From Gymnogyps californianus (lineage: Eukaryota; Chordata; Aves; Accipitriformes; Cathartidae), in NCBI RefSeq assembly GCF_018139145.2, contig NC_059482.1:22157332-22221331 (forward strand): a stretch of DNA of 64,000 nt, read 5' to 3'. How positions within the stretch are numbered: position 1 is the first letter of the stretch; every line of letters begins with the position of its first letter. Below, one piece after another: positions 16,901 to 28,006 of the stretch. Both the position numbers and the translations under genes were made by a program. The notes below the pieces were generated by a model. The model was not told where the DNA came from. It saw only the letters and a program-made list of their open reading frames with translations, and ran no database searches.

Positions 16901-17921
16901 ATCCGAGTCTGGTCCCTCAAACACAAGCGCAGGAGGCTTGTCCCTGTCCCCCGCTAACTGGTCCCTTCCTGGCAGGCGTCTGCGGCTTCCTGACCTTTGG
17001 AGCCAGCGTGGAGCAGGACGTCTTGCTGTCCTACCCCTCCAACGACATCCCCGTCGCCCTCGCCCGGGCCTTCATCATCCTCTGCGTGCTGACGTCCTAC
17101 CCCATCCTGCACTTCTGCGGCCGGTGAGCGCTGGGAGGAGGCAGGGGCTGGTGTGGGCAGGAGGGGCAGCGCAGGGAAACCCCCCTGCCCTGGGTCTGTG
17201 CCCGCAGGGCTGTCTTGGAGGGTCTCTGGCTCCGCTACACTGGGGTGACGGTGGAGGAGGACGTGGTTCGGGAGCGGAGGAGGCGCCTGCTTCAGACCAT
17301 CAGCTGGTTCCTCCTCACCCTCCTCCTGGCTCTCTTCATCCCTGACATCGGCAAAGTCATCTCTGTCATTGGGGGCTTGGCCGCCTGCTTCATCTTCGTC
17401 TTCCCAGGTAGGGCATCCCGGGATGCTCAGGGGCCGGCGGAGATCTCTTGGCCTTGCGTCTCGAAGAGGGAGGGAGCTGGATGGAGACGCAGGAACCAGG
17501 AGGTCTTTAGAGAAGGACAAAAGTGTGGCGTGAGGTCGGTCGGCAGCCCAACTATTTTGACTGGACTCCGCTCCGTAATGGGGAGTGCGGCTTCCTGGCT
17601 TGTGGGATGTCTGCTCAGTCCCCAGGGGACAGTCCTCATCCGGGTCTAATTTCCCTCCCCTGCCTTTCAGGGCTCTGCCTGATTCAAGCCAAGCTCTCTG
17701 AGATCCAAGAAACCAGGGCAATCAGGTAACCGAAATGTGCTTCCTCTCTCCCCGCTTCCCCTGTGGATATTGGGGTGAAGGTCCCCTCTAAACGCGCCCT
17801 GTCCTCCTGCATCCGCAGCTGGTGGGCCCAGGTCAGCTACGGGGTGTTCATGGTCACCCTCGGAGCCTTCATCTTCGGACAGACTACTGCCAACGCCATC
17901 TTCGTGGATCTCACAGCCTGA
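13684..17921 (+). CDS. SLC38A7: Sodium-coupled neutral amino acid transporter 7 (SNAT7), ten coding exons
   Basis: The product is a glutamine transporter of the SLC38 (AAAP) family; human SNAT7 is known as the main lysosomal glutamine exporter. Coding exons are 13684-13950, 14183-14381, 14470-14614, 15351-15449, 16209-16266, 16635-16749, 16976-17123, 17208-17407, 17671-17725 and 17819-17921. They sum to 1,389 nt, 462 residues plus TGA, the same length as human. The ~53-residue cytosolic N-terminus carries an acidic dileucine ERARLL (23-28), a plausible lysosomal sorting signal. TM1 holds the family signature [15 protein letters not shown], and ten more hydrophobic segments follow, down to [24 protein letters not shown] 13684 was chosen because it has a strong context (A at -3, G at +4) and matches the human start MAQ; an in-frame ATG at 13654 has a weak context. 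The GC-rich introns are short and all junctions are GT-AG. Confidence 0.97.
14183..14381 (+). CDS. SLC38A7: SLC38A7 exon 3
   Basis: It encodes [16 protein letters not shown] (TM2), the conserved [19 protein letters not shown] loop and [20 protein letters not shown] (TM3). It ends in phase 1 at AAG A|GTAAGT. Confidence 0.96.
14470..14614 (+). CDS. SLC38A7: SLC38A7 exon 4
   Basis: It encodes the luminal/extracellular loop ([17 protein letters not shown]) and TM4 ([19 protein letters not shown]), ending at a split Ser codon, AG|GTGGGT. Confidence 0.96.
15351..15449 (+). CDS. SLC38A7: SLC38A7 exon 5
   Basis: It encodes [20 protein letters not shown] (TM5) and [13 protein letters not shown], bounded by TTGCAG and CAG|GTGAGT. 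Confidence 0.96.
16209..16266 (+). CDS. SLC38A7: SLC38A7 exon 6
   Basis: This short exon encodes [19 protein letters not shown], part of the conserved core around TM6. It ends CAG|GTAAGG. Confidence 0.96.
16635..16749 (+). CDS. SLC38A7: SLC38A7 exon 7
   Basis: It encodes [20 protein letters not shown], a strongly conserved intracellular loop, and TM7 ([17 protein letters not shown]). It ends with a split Gly codon. Confidence 0.96.
16976..17123 (+). CDS. SLC38A7: SLC38A7 exon 8
   Basis: It encodes [20 protein letters not shown] and TM8 ([20 protein letters not shown]) up to FCGR, with the Arg codon split before GTGAGC. Confidence 0.96.
17208..17407 (+). CDS. SLC38A7: SLC38A7 exon 9
   Basis: It encodes the basic loop [10 protein letters not shown] flanked by hydrophobic segments, including [20 protein letters not shown] and [13 protein letters not shown] (TM9-TM10). 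It ends CAG|GTAGGG. Confidence 0.96.
17671..17725 (+). CDS. SLC38A7: SLC38A7 exon 10
   Basis: This short exon encodes [17 protein letters not shown], ending at a split Ser codon, AG|GTAACC. Confidence 0.95.
17819..17921 (+). CDS. SLC38A7: SLC38A7 terminal exon 11
   Basis: It encodes [20 protein letters not shown] (TM11) and the tail [13 protein letters not shown], then TGA at 17919-17921. Confidence 0.96.
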
Positions 17922-20035
17922 CTCCGCCAGGCTGGACCGCACTGCTGCTGCTGAGGGGACGCAGATTTCCCCTAGGACCAAAGGGAAGCGGGGAGAAAAC
18001 ACGTTGACGTGCTGGGAAGATCCAAGAGGAGCGTTGTAATCTGGGGCTTGGCTGAAAGAGCCCTGTGGTGGTTTGTATCTCGTCGTCTTAACGCACCAGG
18101 CAGTCAGGCTTCTCCTCTCAGCCCTGCCTCCCTGGTGAAGCCAGAGCATCACTACAAGGGGACCTGTAGTCCCAGTCAAGCCCTTTCTGCCCCTCCGGGG
18201 TAGACATCACTACCTTAGACATCACTAAGAGGTCGCGGTTGGGGTTTGTGAAGGCATGCTGCTCTCATCCGCGTACCCCTGTGCTGGTGGAGCTCCTCTC
18301 CACAGCTTAAACTCCTTCTTCTCCCAGCATTGGAGGAAGAGAGTATGTCTTGCATAAAGGGAACTAGTAATCATGTTTATCAGACAGGGCGACATCCCCG
18401 TAGTCCTCTTCTGTGTCAGTGTTTGGTTCGGTTTGGTTTGAACTCTGCTTTCCCGTGGCTCATCTCGCCGGTCTCCTGCCCTTACTCTTACATCTCCCTC
18501 CGCCTGGGCTGCGCTTTCTGTTACAAAGTGGGACCGTCGCCTTCAGCCTGATTTTTTTTTTTTTTGGAGGATCAGGACGAGCCTGGGGTAGGGACACACC
18601 AGTGCAATGTTTCCCCTGCCAGGGGTTGCTCACTCGCTAAAGAAGGTGCTGTGGCTGCATCGACCTACTGGGGACACTAAGCTAGAGCAAAGCTCTTCTC
18701 CCAATTTCCAATCCTGTTCTTCCAGGAGGTGTCCAGGGAATGGGACTGGGCCAGGTGTAGGTTTTAAGGGATGCTTTGGGGATAAAGCAGCCAGTATTAA
18801 TCCGTTTTATATTGTTCCCTTGGTCGTTTACACTCTCTGTGGCTGGTGTTGCTCTGGGCTGTCCCTCCGTTGCCTGTCTGGATGATAGTTTCCCTTTTGC
18901 TTTCGCTGGGTTGAGCAGTTCCCCCAGCTGCAGATTCGGTTGGGGGAGTTAAACTTCAACAGCAAACAGCTCTTGTTCAGTCTTTGAGTTCCTTTGTTCC
19001 TTGTTTGGGTTCTAAAACCCTTGGGGAGGGAGGAATTCATGTCTATCTATCGCTGCATCTGTGATGAAGGTCCAGCCCAGCTTTGTGCACCGCCTGGCTT
19101 TCCCCCTCCTGCATCTTCTGGAAGCAGCCCAGGCTGTCGTGGTGGGAAGGTGAACCATGGCGTGCTTCTGTGCTTCTCACCGTGGTTCTCTCCCTCTGCC
19201 ACCAGCGGCGGTGGGTGGCAGGACAGCACGTGGCCGCTTCCCCACGTGGAAACGTGTGGTCTTTCCCTACCAACGCTTGATGCGTGTAAACGGGGACCTC
19301 CCCGCCGCTCCTCGGGACGAGATGGGGAGACCCGGATGGAGAAGGAGGAAGAAAAGCCCCAAGCACAGCGTGAATGTTTGAGGGACCCTGTGACGGCACG
19401 AGTCCCTCCTGCTTCCTCCAAGGTACCTCCAACCTCCATGCCCTCAACTTTGGACGAAACCAGGCTCCGGCAAACCCCCCATTCCTATGGCACCGGCGGC
19501 CTCCTGAGCCCCTTCGCCCTGAGAGCTGGGGCTTGGGGGACCCCTTGGCATAAAGAAGAGGGTGCCCAACCCCACCACCACCCGACCCTGCAGACCGCTC
19601 CTCCTGGACGCGGGGAGGACGGAGCCACCTCCCGCGGAGCCCGGCAGAGATGCTGGAGGCTCAGCAGATGCCAACGCCGAGATGCCTTTCGGTGCCCGTC
19701 CCCCATCAAGATGGAGAGGGGTTTGGTACCCAGTGGGTTTTGTGGCTCCGGCTTTCCCGAAGGTGTGCTGGGCAGGAGGAGGTCCCACGGCCGACGTGGA
19801 GGCGGACACAGTGTCCCACGTCTTTGTTTGTCACCCGGGGAGCTGCTGGGCTCCCTCAATCCCCCCCCAGGGGTCCGCGTGGCTGAGGGCAGGGGGGGTA
19901 TGGAGGTGCTGTGACCGTTTCTCTGTTTGCCTTACCGCTCCCCTGACTGTTTACAAACACCGGCCTTTTTAAATGTATTTTCTACGTGCAGAAAGCGGAG
20001 GGACCTAGAGTCAATAAAAGTGACGTTGTGGTGCG
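17922..20035 (+). other. SLC38A7: SLC38A7 3' UTR
   Basis: About 2.1 kb of non-coding sequence runs between the stop and a canonical poly(A) signal. The middle (about 19040-19920) is GC-rich and by chance holds a 306-codon open frame with no family resemblance. A T11 run lies near 18552 and a GTTTGGTTCGG-type stretch near 18424. No other gene was seen. Confidence 0.75.
20013..20018 (+). terminator. SLC38A7: SLC38A7 poly(A) signal (AATAAA)
   Basis: This is the only AATAAA I found between the SLC38A7 stop and the CNOT1 promoter. It is followed directly by a GT-rich downstream element (TTGTGGTGCGTGCG), so cleavage is expected near 20030-20040. Confidence 0.8.
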
Positions 20036-20880
20036 TGCGCCAGGCGGGCACGAGGTGGTTTCTGTGGGGCTGGAGGAGGGAGATGCTCGAGGGTGGGATG
20101 CCGGGGATGAAGCCGCGTCCCGAAACACCGTCCTAGCTCTCTGAGCTTTGGGGTGGACGGCGTGGGGCCAGGGGTGGCTTTCGGTGCTGACCCCATGGCG
20201 GCTGGCGGGGGGTGCGGGAGGCCCCATCGCCTTCCTCAGGCCCTCGTACCCCCGGGGTACCCTCACACCCAGGGCCGGGGGATGTCAGGGGAGGTCCTGG
20301 GGGTCCTGATCCCGGTGTTGGCACCCGGGGGTTGTCCCCCAGGGCTGGAAGGCGGGTGAGGGCCGTTCTGGCGTTTCGGGGCACGGGTGGTGACCCCGGC
20401 CCTGGGGGGGGGTGAGGGGGTCCAAGAGTTTCCTCTCTAGGACCAGCCGGGAGCGTGCAAATGGAGGGGGAGGGGGTGGATTTCGGGGTAAAACGGCCCC
20501 TGCAGCGGGCTGGGGGGAGGCTGCGGCCCTGCAGCGCAGGGGGAGGCGGTGTGTGGGGCCCGGGCCCAGCGCCACAGAAGACGCGGGACGCGGCCCTACG
20601 CCGCCATGTTGTGGGGATGCAGCACCCGGGGCCGTACCACCGCACTGGAGTGGGGGGGGGGGGGGAATGATGAAGTGCCCGGGCCACAGACAGCGCTCCG
20701 GGCCGTACCAAGGCAGCGCGGGGGGAGGCGCTCTAGTGCCTGGGCCCGTACCACCGCGCTGCGCGGAGGGGGGGGGGGGGGGGGGGGGGGGGCGCGCTGC
20801 CTGGGGCCGTACCACCGCCGGGGGGGGGTACGGACCGCACCACTCGGGGAGGGGCGCCCCCCCCCCCCCATGACTCCGCG
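20036..20880. other. SLC38A7-CNOT1 intergenic stretch
   Basis: This is GC-rich, gene-free sequence. Its second half (20590-20830) is a degenerate tandem array of GGGCCGTACCACCGC-type units with long G-runs. Open frames here are low-complexity artefacts of the GC bias. Confidence 0.7.
20590..20830. repeat. Degenerate minisatellite with poly(G) tracts
   Basis: The core (G)GGCCGTACCACCGC recurs at about 20629-20645, 20701-20710 (GGCCGTACCAAGGC), 20744-20760 and 20804-20819. Two of the cores are preceded by TGCCTGGG and the first by GCACCCGG. At least three units end in a G-run: G14 at 20652-20665, G25 at 20768-20792 and G9 at 20820-20828. Spacing between cores is 43-71 bp. The G-run lengths are likely to vary between individuals and to be unreliable in assemblies. 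Confidence 0.8.
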
Positions 20881-21414
20881 CGCCCTTTGGCGCTCCCCGC
20901 CACTTCCCCTTCCCGCCCCGCCCCAGCGCAGCGCCCCGCGCTCATTGGTCGGCCTTGCCAGCCCGGGTTGGCCGCTGGTGCGCATGCGTGGGGCGAGACG
21001 CCTGCCAGCGCTGATTGGCCAAAACGGGAGGAAGGACTCCGGCCGCTCTCGGCCAATGGGCGCGCGGCGCTGGCTCCGCGCGGAGGGCCGGGCAAGGGCG
21101 GGGGGAGGACGGCAGAACGTGTCCCCCCCCTCCCAGAGGTCGCGCCGCGCTGATTGGGCAGGTCGCGCGCGGCCCTGCGCCCTGATTGGGGGAGCGCCAG
21201 GCCAAGGGGGCGGGAGGCTCGGCGGGCGCCCCGCCCGCCCGCGCCCCCGCTGCCCCCCCCGCTGGCGTGCCGCGAGGGGACGGGGGAGGGGAAAGGCCGC
21301 GACGTGAGCGCGCGACCCCGTCCGCCATTTTGTAGCGAAACGGCGGAGGCGAGAGGATAAAAGCGCGAGCGGCCCCAGCCCGGCGCCCCGCTCCGGCTCC
21401 CCTACGCCCCTGAG
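20880..21414 (+). promoter_or_regulatory. CNOT1: CNOT1 promoter with five CCAAT boxes and non-coding exon 1
   Basis: This CpG island carries ATTGG (inverted CCAAT) at 20944, 21014, 21153 and 21185 and CCAAT at 21053, all typical NF-Y sites. A YY1-type CCGCCATTTTG lies at 21322-21332 and a TATA-like GATAAAAG at about 21356. Exon 1 is non-coding, probably starts in 21335-21390, and ends at 21414 (CTGAG|GTGAGC). Confidence 0.75.
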
Positions 21415-24400
21415 GTGAGCGTCGCCCGCCGTGCCGAGCACAGCCCCTGCCCGCGCCCCGGCCGCCCCGCGGGTGGGCTGCGTGTGGGGAGGGTGTGGGA
21501 GCACCGGAGCCTCCGGGGCGGCGGGGGTCGTCGGCCGCGGTCTGGCCGCGGGGGTGGTGGGCGGCGGTGTAGGCCGCGGTGGGGCCGGCCGCCGGGGCGG
21601 GAGGTGGCGGGGCCGGTAGAGGGAGCCCCGGCCGGCCCGCCGTCTCCGGGGTGCCTGTGGGGCAGCCTGCGGGGCCCCCGCGGCCTGGCCTGGCCTGCGC
21701 CGCTCCCCGCCCCGGCCCTCGCTTCTTCGCCGCCTCCCGTTTGTTTGGCCGGCGTCCGATCGACAGGAGGAGCAGCCGAGCAAACTTTGAAGGGCTTTGC
21801 CTCGGCCCGGCCCGGGCGGTGCGGGCCGGTCACGGCTCGGGGCGGGAGCCGCGAGTGTTTTCAGGTCCGTGAGTTACAGCCTGCGGCTCTCGGTGCAGGG
21901 AGGAAGGCTCCGGCGGCGGCAGGCTGGACGGTGGTCGTTTCGAGGGGGCACGGAAGTCTTCAGCTTTTGAGCTGTTTTCGTTTCTCTTCCCCGTCCGATT
22001 TTGTAGCGTTGTTCGTGACAGGTGGAGCTCTGAGGGACTCGGAGAGCCGCCGGTGCGGGGCCTACCCCGGAGCTTGGCGGGGTGGCCTCTGTAGAAGATC
22101 GGCATTGTTGTGAGTTACCCAAAGAAAACAAGTAACCTGTAAAAAGTGAGCTATGGTAAATAACCCGGTGACATAACCTTCCTGCAGACCACATGGAAGA
22201 AATGCTTCTCAACGCTGTCCTCCAGTTAAGAACAGGCTGCCCAGTAAAATGGACTTGCTTATTTTGAAACTACGAATAGCAACAGTTGGGTGTTTTGACA
22301 GATGCTGTGTTGTTAGAAAGAGCTCCTTTGCAGTAGTTGTCTAACTCAGAGTAGTACCGTGTTCTCTTTATACAATAAGGCTTGTGAGCAGTCATAATTT
22401 AATTTCAACGAACCACAAACAGTTTGGACTGTATTTACAACAAAAGTGAGATAATACTAAGAAATACAAAACCAGCCACTTAGTCTGTTGATATGTCATG
22501 AGCTTAGACTGTCTGTTTCTGAATCCCACTTGTTAGAAGGAAGCATGACATCTGCTCTCAGTGGAACATTTTTTTTTAAGCAGGCAACAAAACAGGTCTG
22601 ACACCTGACAAGTCATTCTTAGTGCACACAACTTAAGTGTTTCCTGTTTCTAAGGTAACTATGTTGGCATTGACTAAAATTATAGGCAGGATGAGTCCGG
22701 GTGAGGTGACTGTCTTATAAACAGGAAACAAACTTAGCTGGTAATAGACTTGTTTGTCCTTTCTAGACTTGTTATTGTCTGGGTTTTTCAGCCCTTATGC
22801 TTTTAAGTTTGCTGTTAACTGTTGATCCTATTGGCCTGGTGTCTCCAAACCAAACTTGTAGCAAGCTTGCTGTCTACCTGTCTCTCCTTTTCAGAGAAAT
22901 ACCCGATCCTGTTTATCCTTCTAGCATAGTGCTCCTAGATATTTAATTCATTTTAACTGGTGCTGAAATGGCTACTGTTGGTGTTCAGTTGAGTAAGTGG
23001 AAGAGAAACTCTGCAAATGTAACTTAGGAGAAGTGGACAGTGACATTTTGTGTCCCTGTGATGGGTCATCGCTAAATCATGTTGGGAATTCTTATCACCG
23101 AGAACCATGGTTGAGGACATCACTATTTTAGCCAGATTTCTCTTTTGTTCTATAACCATCCCTACTGTATGAATACTGCAGTTCTCCGTTGCCTTTTGAA
23201 ATAGCATTTAACTGTTCTAAAACACTTTTTGGGCAGGAAAACAGCACGAAGCCTTTGAGAACAGATCCCTAAATTTCATTCACTTCCCTCCAACAGAAAC
23301 TTTATCCTGCAGTGTTTGACTGAAGGGAAAGTGGGAAGTGAGAGTTTCTTGGGGTTTTTTTGTAAACAGTCCTAGTTGAGATGTGAAAATGCCTGAAGCG
23401 GCCATGTCGTGATTGATGCATGCCTGATATATTTGAGTGAGGTTCCAAACCTGAAACCTAACTGGCCTTAGTGTATGGGAACAAACGTATGTGCTTAGTT
23501 CAGCTGCTGTCTGTAAACTAAAGTTGTGGTGTCTGATGAGCATCGTGGCTTCCAGTTGACTGGAATTGTGTGCAGATTTCCAGTCAGTGGAACGTTCAGG
23601 TGGCTTTTCTACATGTAAACACCTAAATTTGAACTGGTCAAATTAATCAGGAGCTTATTTTACCATTAATGTGACTTACACTGTAAGGTTTTTCTCTCTG
23701 TAGATTTCAAAATGATAGACATCCTGAAATCTAACTTAACTATGGTATGATTCAAAAACTTCCTTTCCCTCTTGGAGCACTTCTCAGAAGCCCCACAGGA
23801 GAGGTGTGCTGCTCTTCCATATGCTCTGTTTGTGCATGGGTTTGAGAGGTGGGTAAGAGACCATGTTCTGAAGAACAGGTTTGGCAGTGGCGCTGTTAGC
23901 ATGTTTTATATGATGTTTTTTGACAGGAGTTTAGAACCTAATGAGCGAACGTGTTGCTGTTTCTGTCACTCGAGCTGTTTTATCCTCCACATGCAGTACA
24001 CGTGGCCTAAAATCTTTACAGCTCTTGAAACCCAGTGGGAGTAGTTACTTACCTCTGCAAAATACTAAAAAAAAATAATCCAGAGTTCAGCTTGAAGTAA
24101 TTACGAAATGACTTTCTTTGTAAGGCTGTTTCCAAATTTGTAGACGGCTTCAGGTTTGTCATCTTCAGCAGCAAGGCTTAGTTACTCCTAGTGATCTGCT
24201 TCAGGTTAGTAGAGAGTGTTTTGATTAAACCTGACTGCTGGTTACATATTGGCCCTCTCTATTTTGTTTTTTGGATTCTTGCCTAAAATTGTATTGTATT
24301 TATGTTTTAATAACCCAACAGAACTCTGCTGTTGAAAAGAATCTACTGGAATAGATGCCAGATGTTTTGCTGATGGCCTGTTGATTTCCTTAGAAAGTGT

Positions 24401-27400
24401 TCAGGCTATGTAATACTGTAGATTTCAGTAAATATTTTCTATCTCTTAAAAAACAGCTGTGTTGCACAATATAAAGTGGTAATATTGTAAGAGCTCCCGT
24501 GTCCTGTGTCTGATAGCTTAATCCATTACTGTATCATAGGATCTGTAGCTGAAAGTAGCTAATTTTGTCAGCAAATGTAAATTTTTTTGGTAAACTCTCT
24601 CTGGCTGAGGCCTTGCTTTTTTGAACCTGTAAAGATGGCAGGTTTGCCCCGTGGACTGAAAGCTGCTTGAATTATTGAGGCCAGTGTAGGGAGATTCGTT
24701 CCCTCTAAGAATATATGCATCTAAAAATAAAGTCTGCTTTGCATAGCATTCATAGCTTTCTTAATCAGTGCTGTAGTAATTGAATTTTAGCCTTGCATTG
24801 AATGACCAGAGAGGTACCTGTGCAATTCTGCTTTCCGGGCAGGGCTCCCTTAATTACTCTGGTTTTATATAGCACTGTAAGTTAGGTTGCACCATTTGAA
24901 CCTCTGAAATGCTGTTAGTCTGGTGCTTGTGAGAGCTGTCAGGTTTTTAATCTGTATCAGGATACATACTGTGCAAACCATATATTTAGAACATAAATAG
25001 GAAGCTGCTTCCTTCAGCTATTGTGTTCTGTCCTTGAGCCGCAGTGTCTGCTCAGGCTCTTGTTCTGCTTCCTTGAAAGTGAAAATCCCATTTTGACTCC
25101 AACTGGGGTTCTCCAGTGGCACTGCCGGATTTTGCAGTTAGAAAGTGGCAAAGCTTGTTGTGCTTCCACGCCATTAAAGCATGTTGAGGTGGTAGTCCCT
25201 GCTTTTCTTGGGAGAAAACAGTGATGCTAGTAGGGGGGTGGGATGGTCAGTGTCAGCGCTCTGCAGGGTATTGTGTGGCAGCAGGGAGGATCAGATTTAC
25301 AACTGAGCCCAACTCAAGAGTTCCAGTACCTGAAAGCTTAATTTTTAGGTGGAGTAGGTGTGATTGCTGGTGCTGTTTGTTTTGGTCTGAGGAACAATAC
25401 CCAGAGAAACAATACCCAGAGTGGTTTTTCTTCCTAGGGGCCTGAAAGGCAAACTCTGAAACTGATGTTAGTGCCTTAAAAATGATGGAGTTGGAGTTTT
25501 GGTTTGTGTCCTGTTCTTGACTCTGGAGTTCAGCCAGCCCTTGAGTTCTTCAGACTGGTTGCTGAAATCTGGTGCTCTGATAGGGACTGAATTCTCCTTG
25601 CTAGCTGCTTGTGGTGGCTTTTGTGGGTGTAAGTACTGTGGCCTGGTGCTCTGTCTGCTTGATTTTTTTTTTTAACAAATGTTTTTCAGAAGCTTTATAT
25701 TGGTCCAATATGTTAAACCTTGCCAGTAAGAACGTCTTGGAAAGCATGTACTTGCCGTGCCCAGTGACACTTTCTGGATTATTCCAAAAGCAGAATTGAG
25801 TTATTTAAAAAAAAAAAAAAGGTACTGCACTAGTGAGAAATCTTGTTAACTTTTGTGCCTGTCCTCCTTCCTACAAAGCTGTTTCACAGTCAGTGGGCTT
25901 TTAAACCTGTATATAAAGGTAATGAATTATAGCTTGTCAGATGTACAAAAAAGAAATGGAATTTTTCTGTAGTTCTTTTAGCTGCAGTTTTAAACATGCT
26001 CTGAAATTCTTTCAGAGCACAACTGCCTTGTCATTGAAGAATGCTTTCAATATTACAGCTTGAAAATTTCTTTTTCATGAGATGCAAGTTTTCTTGCGTA
26101 AGTAGGATCTTAACGTAGCTTCTCGAAGTGCGCAGGGTTTTCTGTGGCATAATGAAAGTCTGAAAGTCGTTGATGATTTGACTTCCTTTACAAGTAGTTT
26201 ACCCACATTTTTATTTAATCTAATAAACTTTTCCAGAGGGCAGAATGGTCTTCATTGCCTGTGATAGGATTTGTTGCTCCTGATGTTTTAAAGTGTAGGC
26301 AGATGTTAAATAAGCTGTATGTCTTAAGTGTGAGTGGAAACCTTTGTATAAAGGGGCGGGGGGAAGAGTTCTAGTTCTACCCAGCACAGCCTTTTCAGCT
26401 TGCCTCAGTGCTCTTCCTGTTCAGTTCTTGCAGAAGGATGGCCGACGTGTGGAGCCCTGCTGCTGCAGGGGTTGCTTTCTGAACTGATTTGCCCTAAGCG
26501 TTATGCGTGCCAAGTTAACACATCACCTGTGCGATCCATCTCAATGATGAGGCAGAAATCGTGTACTGGTGGTTTTGGCCATATAGCCAAGACAGTAAAG
26601 CAATAGTTTTTATTCTGACAAAGGGATCTTCAGACTCTTGGCGCGAAGCCTAGTGACCTTTGTGTTTTGATCAAGTAGAGCTTCACAACAGTGACTCTCC
26701 GGCTTGATTCCACCTCTGATAAATTACAGTGCTGCTTCTCGGAGCAGCTTACGGCTTCCTTTGAGACTCCTCAGACTGTTGGTTATGCAGGACTTGCTTT
26801 GGGATGCAATTTTATCACATTGGCAATCTGTAATTTAACAGATGAGATGTCAAGTGCCAAGTTTTGTGTTGTCATAGAAATTTATTAAGCTGGCAAGCTC
26901 TGCTGTTATAGCTCACTGGAAAGCTGTTTCAGTATCAGCCAAATGTTAGGGTTAGTTTATTGCAGTTCTTTGTGTGTGTTGCTCATTCACAATCGCTTGT
27001 TTTGGTGTGTACGGTTGAGTGCAATACTACTTTGATGGTAGTGAGGCAAAATATTGCAGAGATGGTTAAAAAGCACATTCTTTTTTTAATAAACTTGTGA
27101 TTGATGCTTTGAATGATTCTGACCTCTGATTGTTGCTGTGTGGTATCTAATTCATTATGCATCTCGTTTTCTTCTTTCTCACAGTGCTGAAAGGGTAGTC
27201 ATTCTTCTGACTGAGCTGTTTCCTAGCTCTTTCAGACTGGCAAAATGCAGAAATGAATAAATGTGGTCAGGTAGTGTGAAAACAGCTAAGCTTGTGTTGT
27301 GGAAACTTAATAGTACTTCTTTTTCCTTGTGGACATAGTTAAGTCAAATGGTTTATGTAAGTTAAGCTATCAAACATGTCTGTATTATCAATTTCTTTGT

Positions 27401-27729
27401 TAAACTTTATTTTTCTTGTTTTAACAAGTCAGCTTGTAAGCAAAAAAATAAAAGAAAAAGTTGAGGCATAATGCTGAATTTCTCTAGGATTTAACTTTCT
27501 ACCCTACAGTGTTCTGGTAGAAGTAGAAAATACAGAGAAACCACTAACTGTTTTTAACACTATATGAACTTAAGCTTAAAGATTTTTTTAAAATTTAAAA
27601 GAAAAAAACAAATCTAAAAAGCTTATTTTAAATTAATTGATAGTGTTCCATAGCGAGTTAACAGCAGTGCCTAGAACGTAGCCGTGAAGTTGCTACAGAA
27701 CTTTAATCTAATGTAATACTGTCTTTCAG
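21415..27729 (+). other. CNOT1: CNOT1 intron 1
   Basis: This 6.3-kb intron starts in the CpG island and changes to AT-rich sequence by about 22100. It ends CTTTCAG at 27723-27729. I saw only low-complexity tracts and a 15-bp local duplication (AACAATACCCAGAGA) at 25393-25421, and no exon or recognised repeat. Confidence 0.7.
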
Positions 27730-27734
27730 GTGCC

Positions 27735-27776
27735 ATGTTTCAGAACAGAGGAAGACAACTGAGAAAGAAGAGCTGA
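27735..27776 (+). promoter_or_regulatory. CNOT1: CNOT1 upstream ORF 1 (5' UTR)
   Basis: A 13-codon frame (MFQNRGRQLRKKS) begins 5 nt into exon 2 and ends in TGA well before the main start. It could attenuate initiation, though its context (G at -3, T at +4) is only moderate. Confidence 0.5.
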
Positions 27777-27855
27777 AGAAAGTAACACAGAACCAGATAC
27801 AGGCTAATTGGGGGAAAAAAAATTAACCTGTCTCTGAGGTGACTAAAGGGGAATA

Positions 27856-27915
27856 ATGGTGATTTTGCGCCGGGCTCGGCCGCCTGCTTCCGCCCCAACC
27901 AGCAATGAATCTTGA
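27856..27915 (+). promoter_or_regulatory. CNOT1: CNOT1 upstream ORF 2, overlapping the main start
   Basis: A 19-codon frame ([19 protein letters not shown]) starts at an ATG with a strong context (A at -3, G at +4). It is in the +1 frame relative to the main ORF and stops at TGA 27913-27915, 11 nt inside the CNOT1 coding region. Ribosomes that use it bypass the main ATG at 27905. Confidence 0.6.
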
Positions 27916-28006
27916 CTCGCTCTCGCTGGCCTTGTCTCAAATCAGCTACCTGGTGGACAATTTAACCAAGAAAAACTACCGAGCCAGCCAGCAGGAAATA
28001 CAGCAT
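27905..28006 (+). CDS. CNOT1: CNOT1 exon 2, start codon
   Basis: The exon begins at 27730 with a 175-nt leader, and coding starts at ATG 27905 (G at -3, A at +4, a moderate context). It encodes residues 1-34 ([20 protein letters not shown] to QQEIQH) and ends CAT|GTAAGT. Confidence 0.97.

Noticed and set aside
16954..17721. 255-codon - strand open frame over SLC38A7 exons 8-10
   Set aside because: It is a shadow of the real coding strand in GC-rich exons. The + strand reading has full conserved protein identity.
18994..19914. 306-codon + strand open frame in the SLC38A7 3' UTR
   Set aside because: It lies wholly within the UTR of an upstream gene, in GC-rich sequence where stops are rare, and shows no recognisable domain.
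20596..21783. 395-codon open frame on the - strand over the CNOT1 promoter
   Set aside because: It is Pro/Arg/Gly low-complexity sequence caused by CpG-island composition. It crosses the minisatellite and the CNOT1 first exon and has no domain or splice logic.
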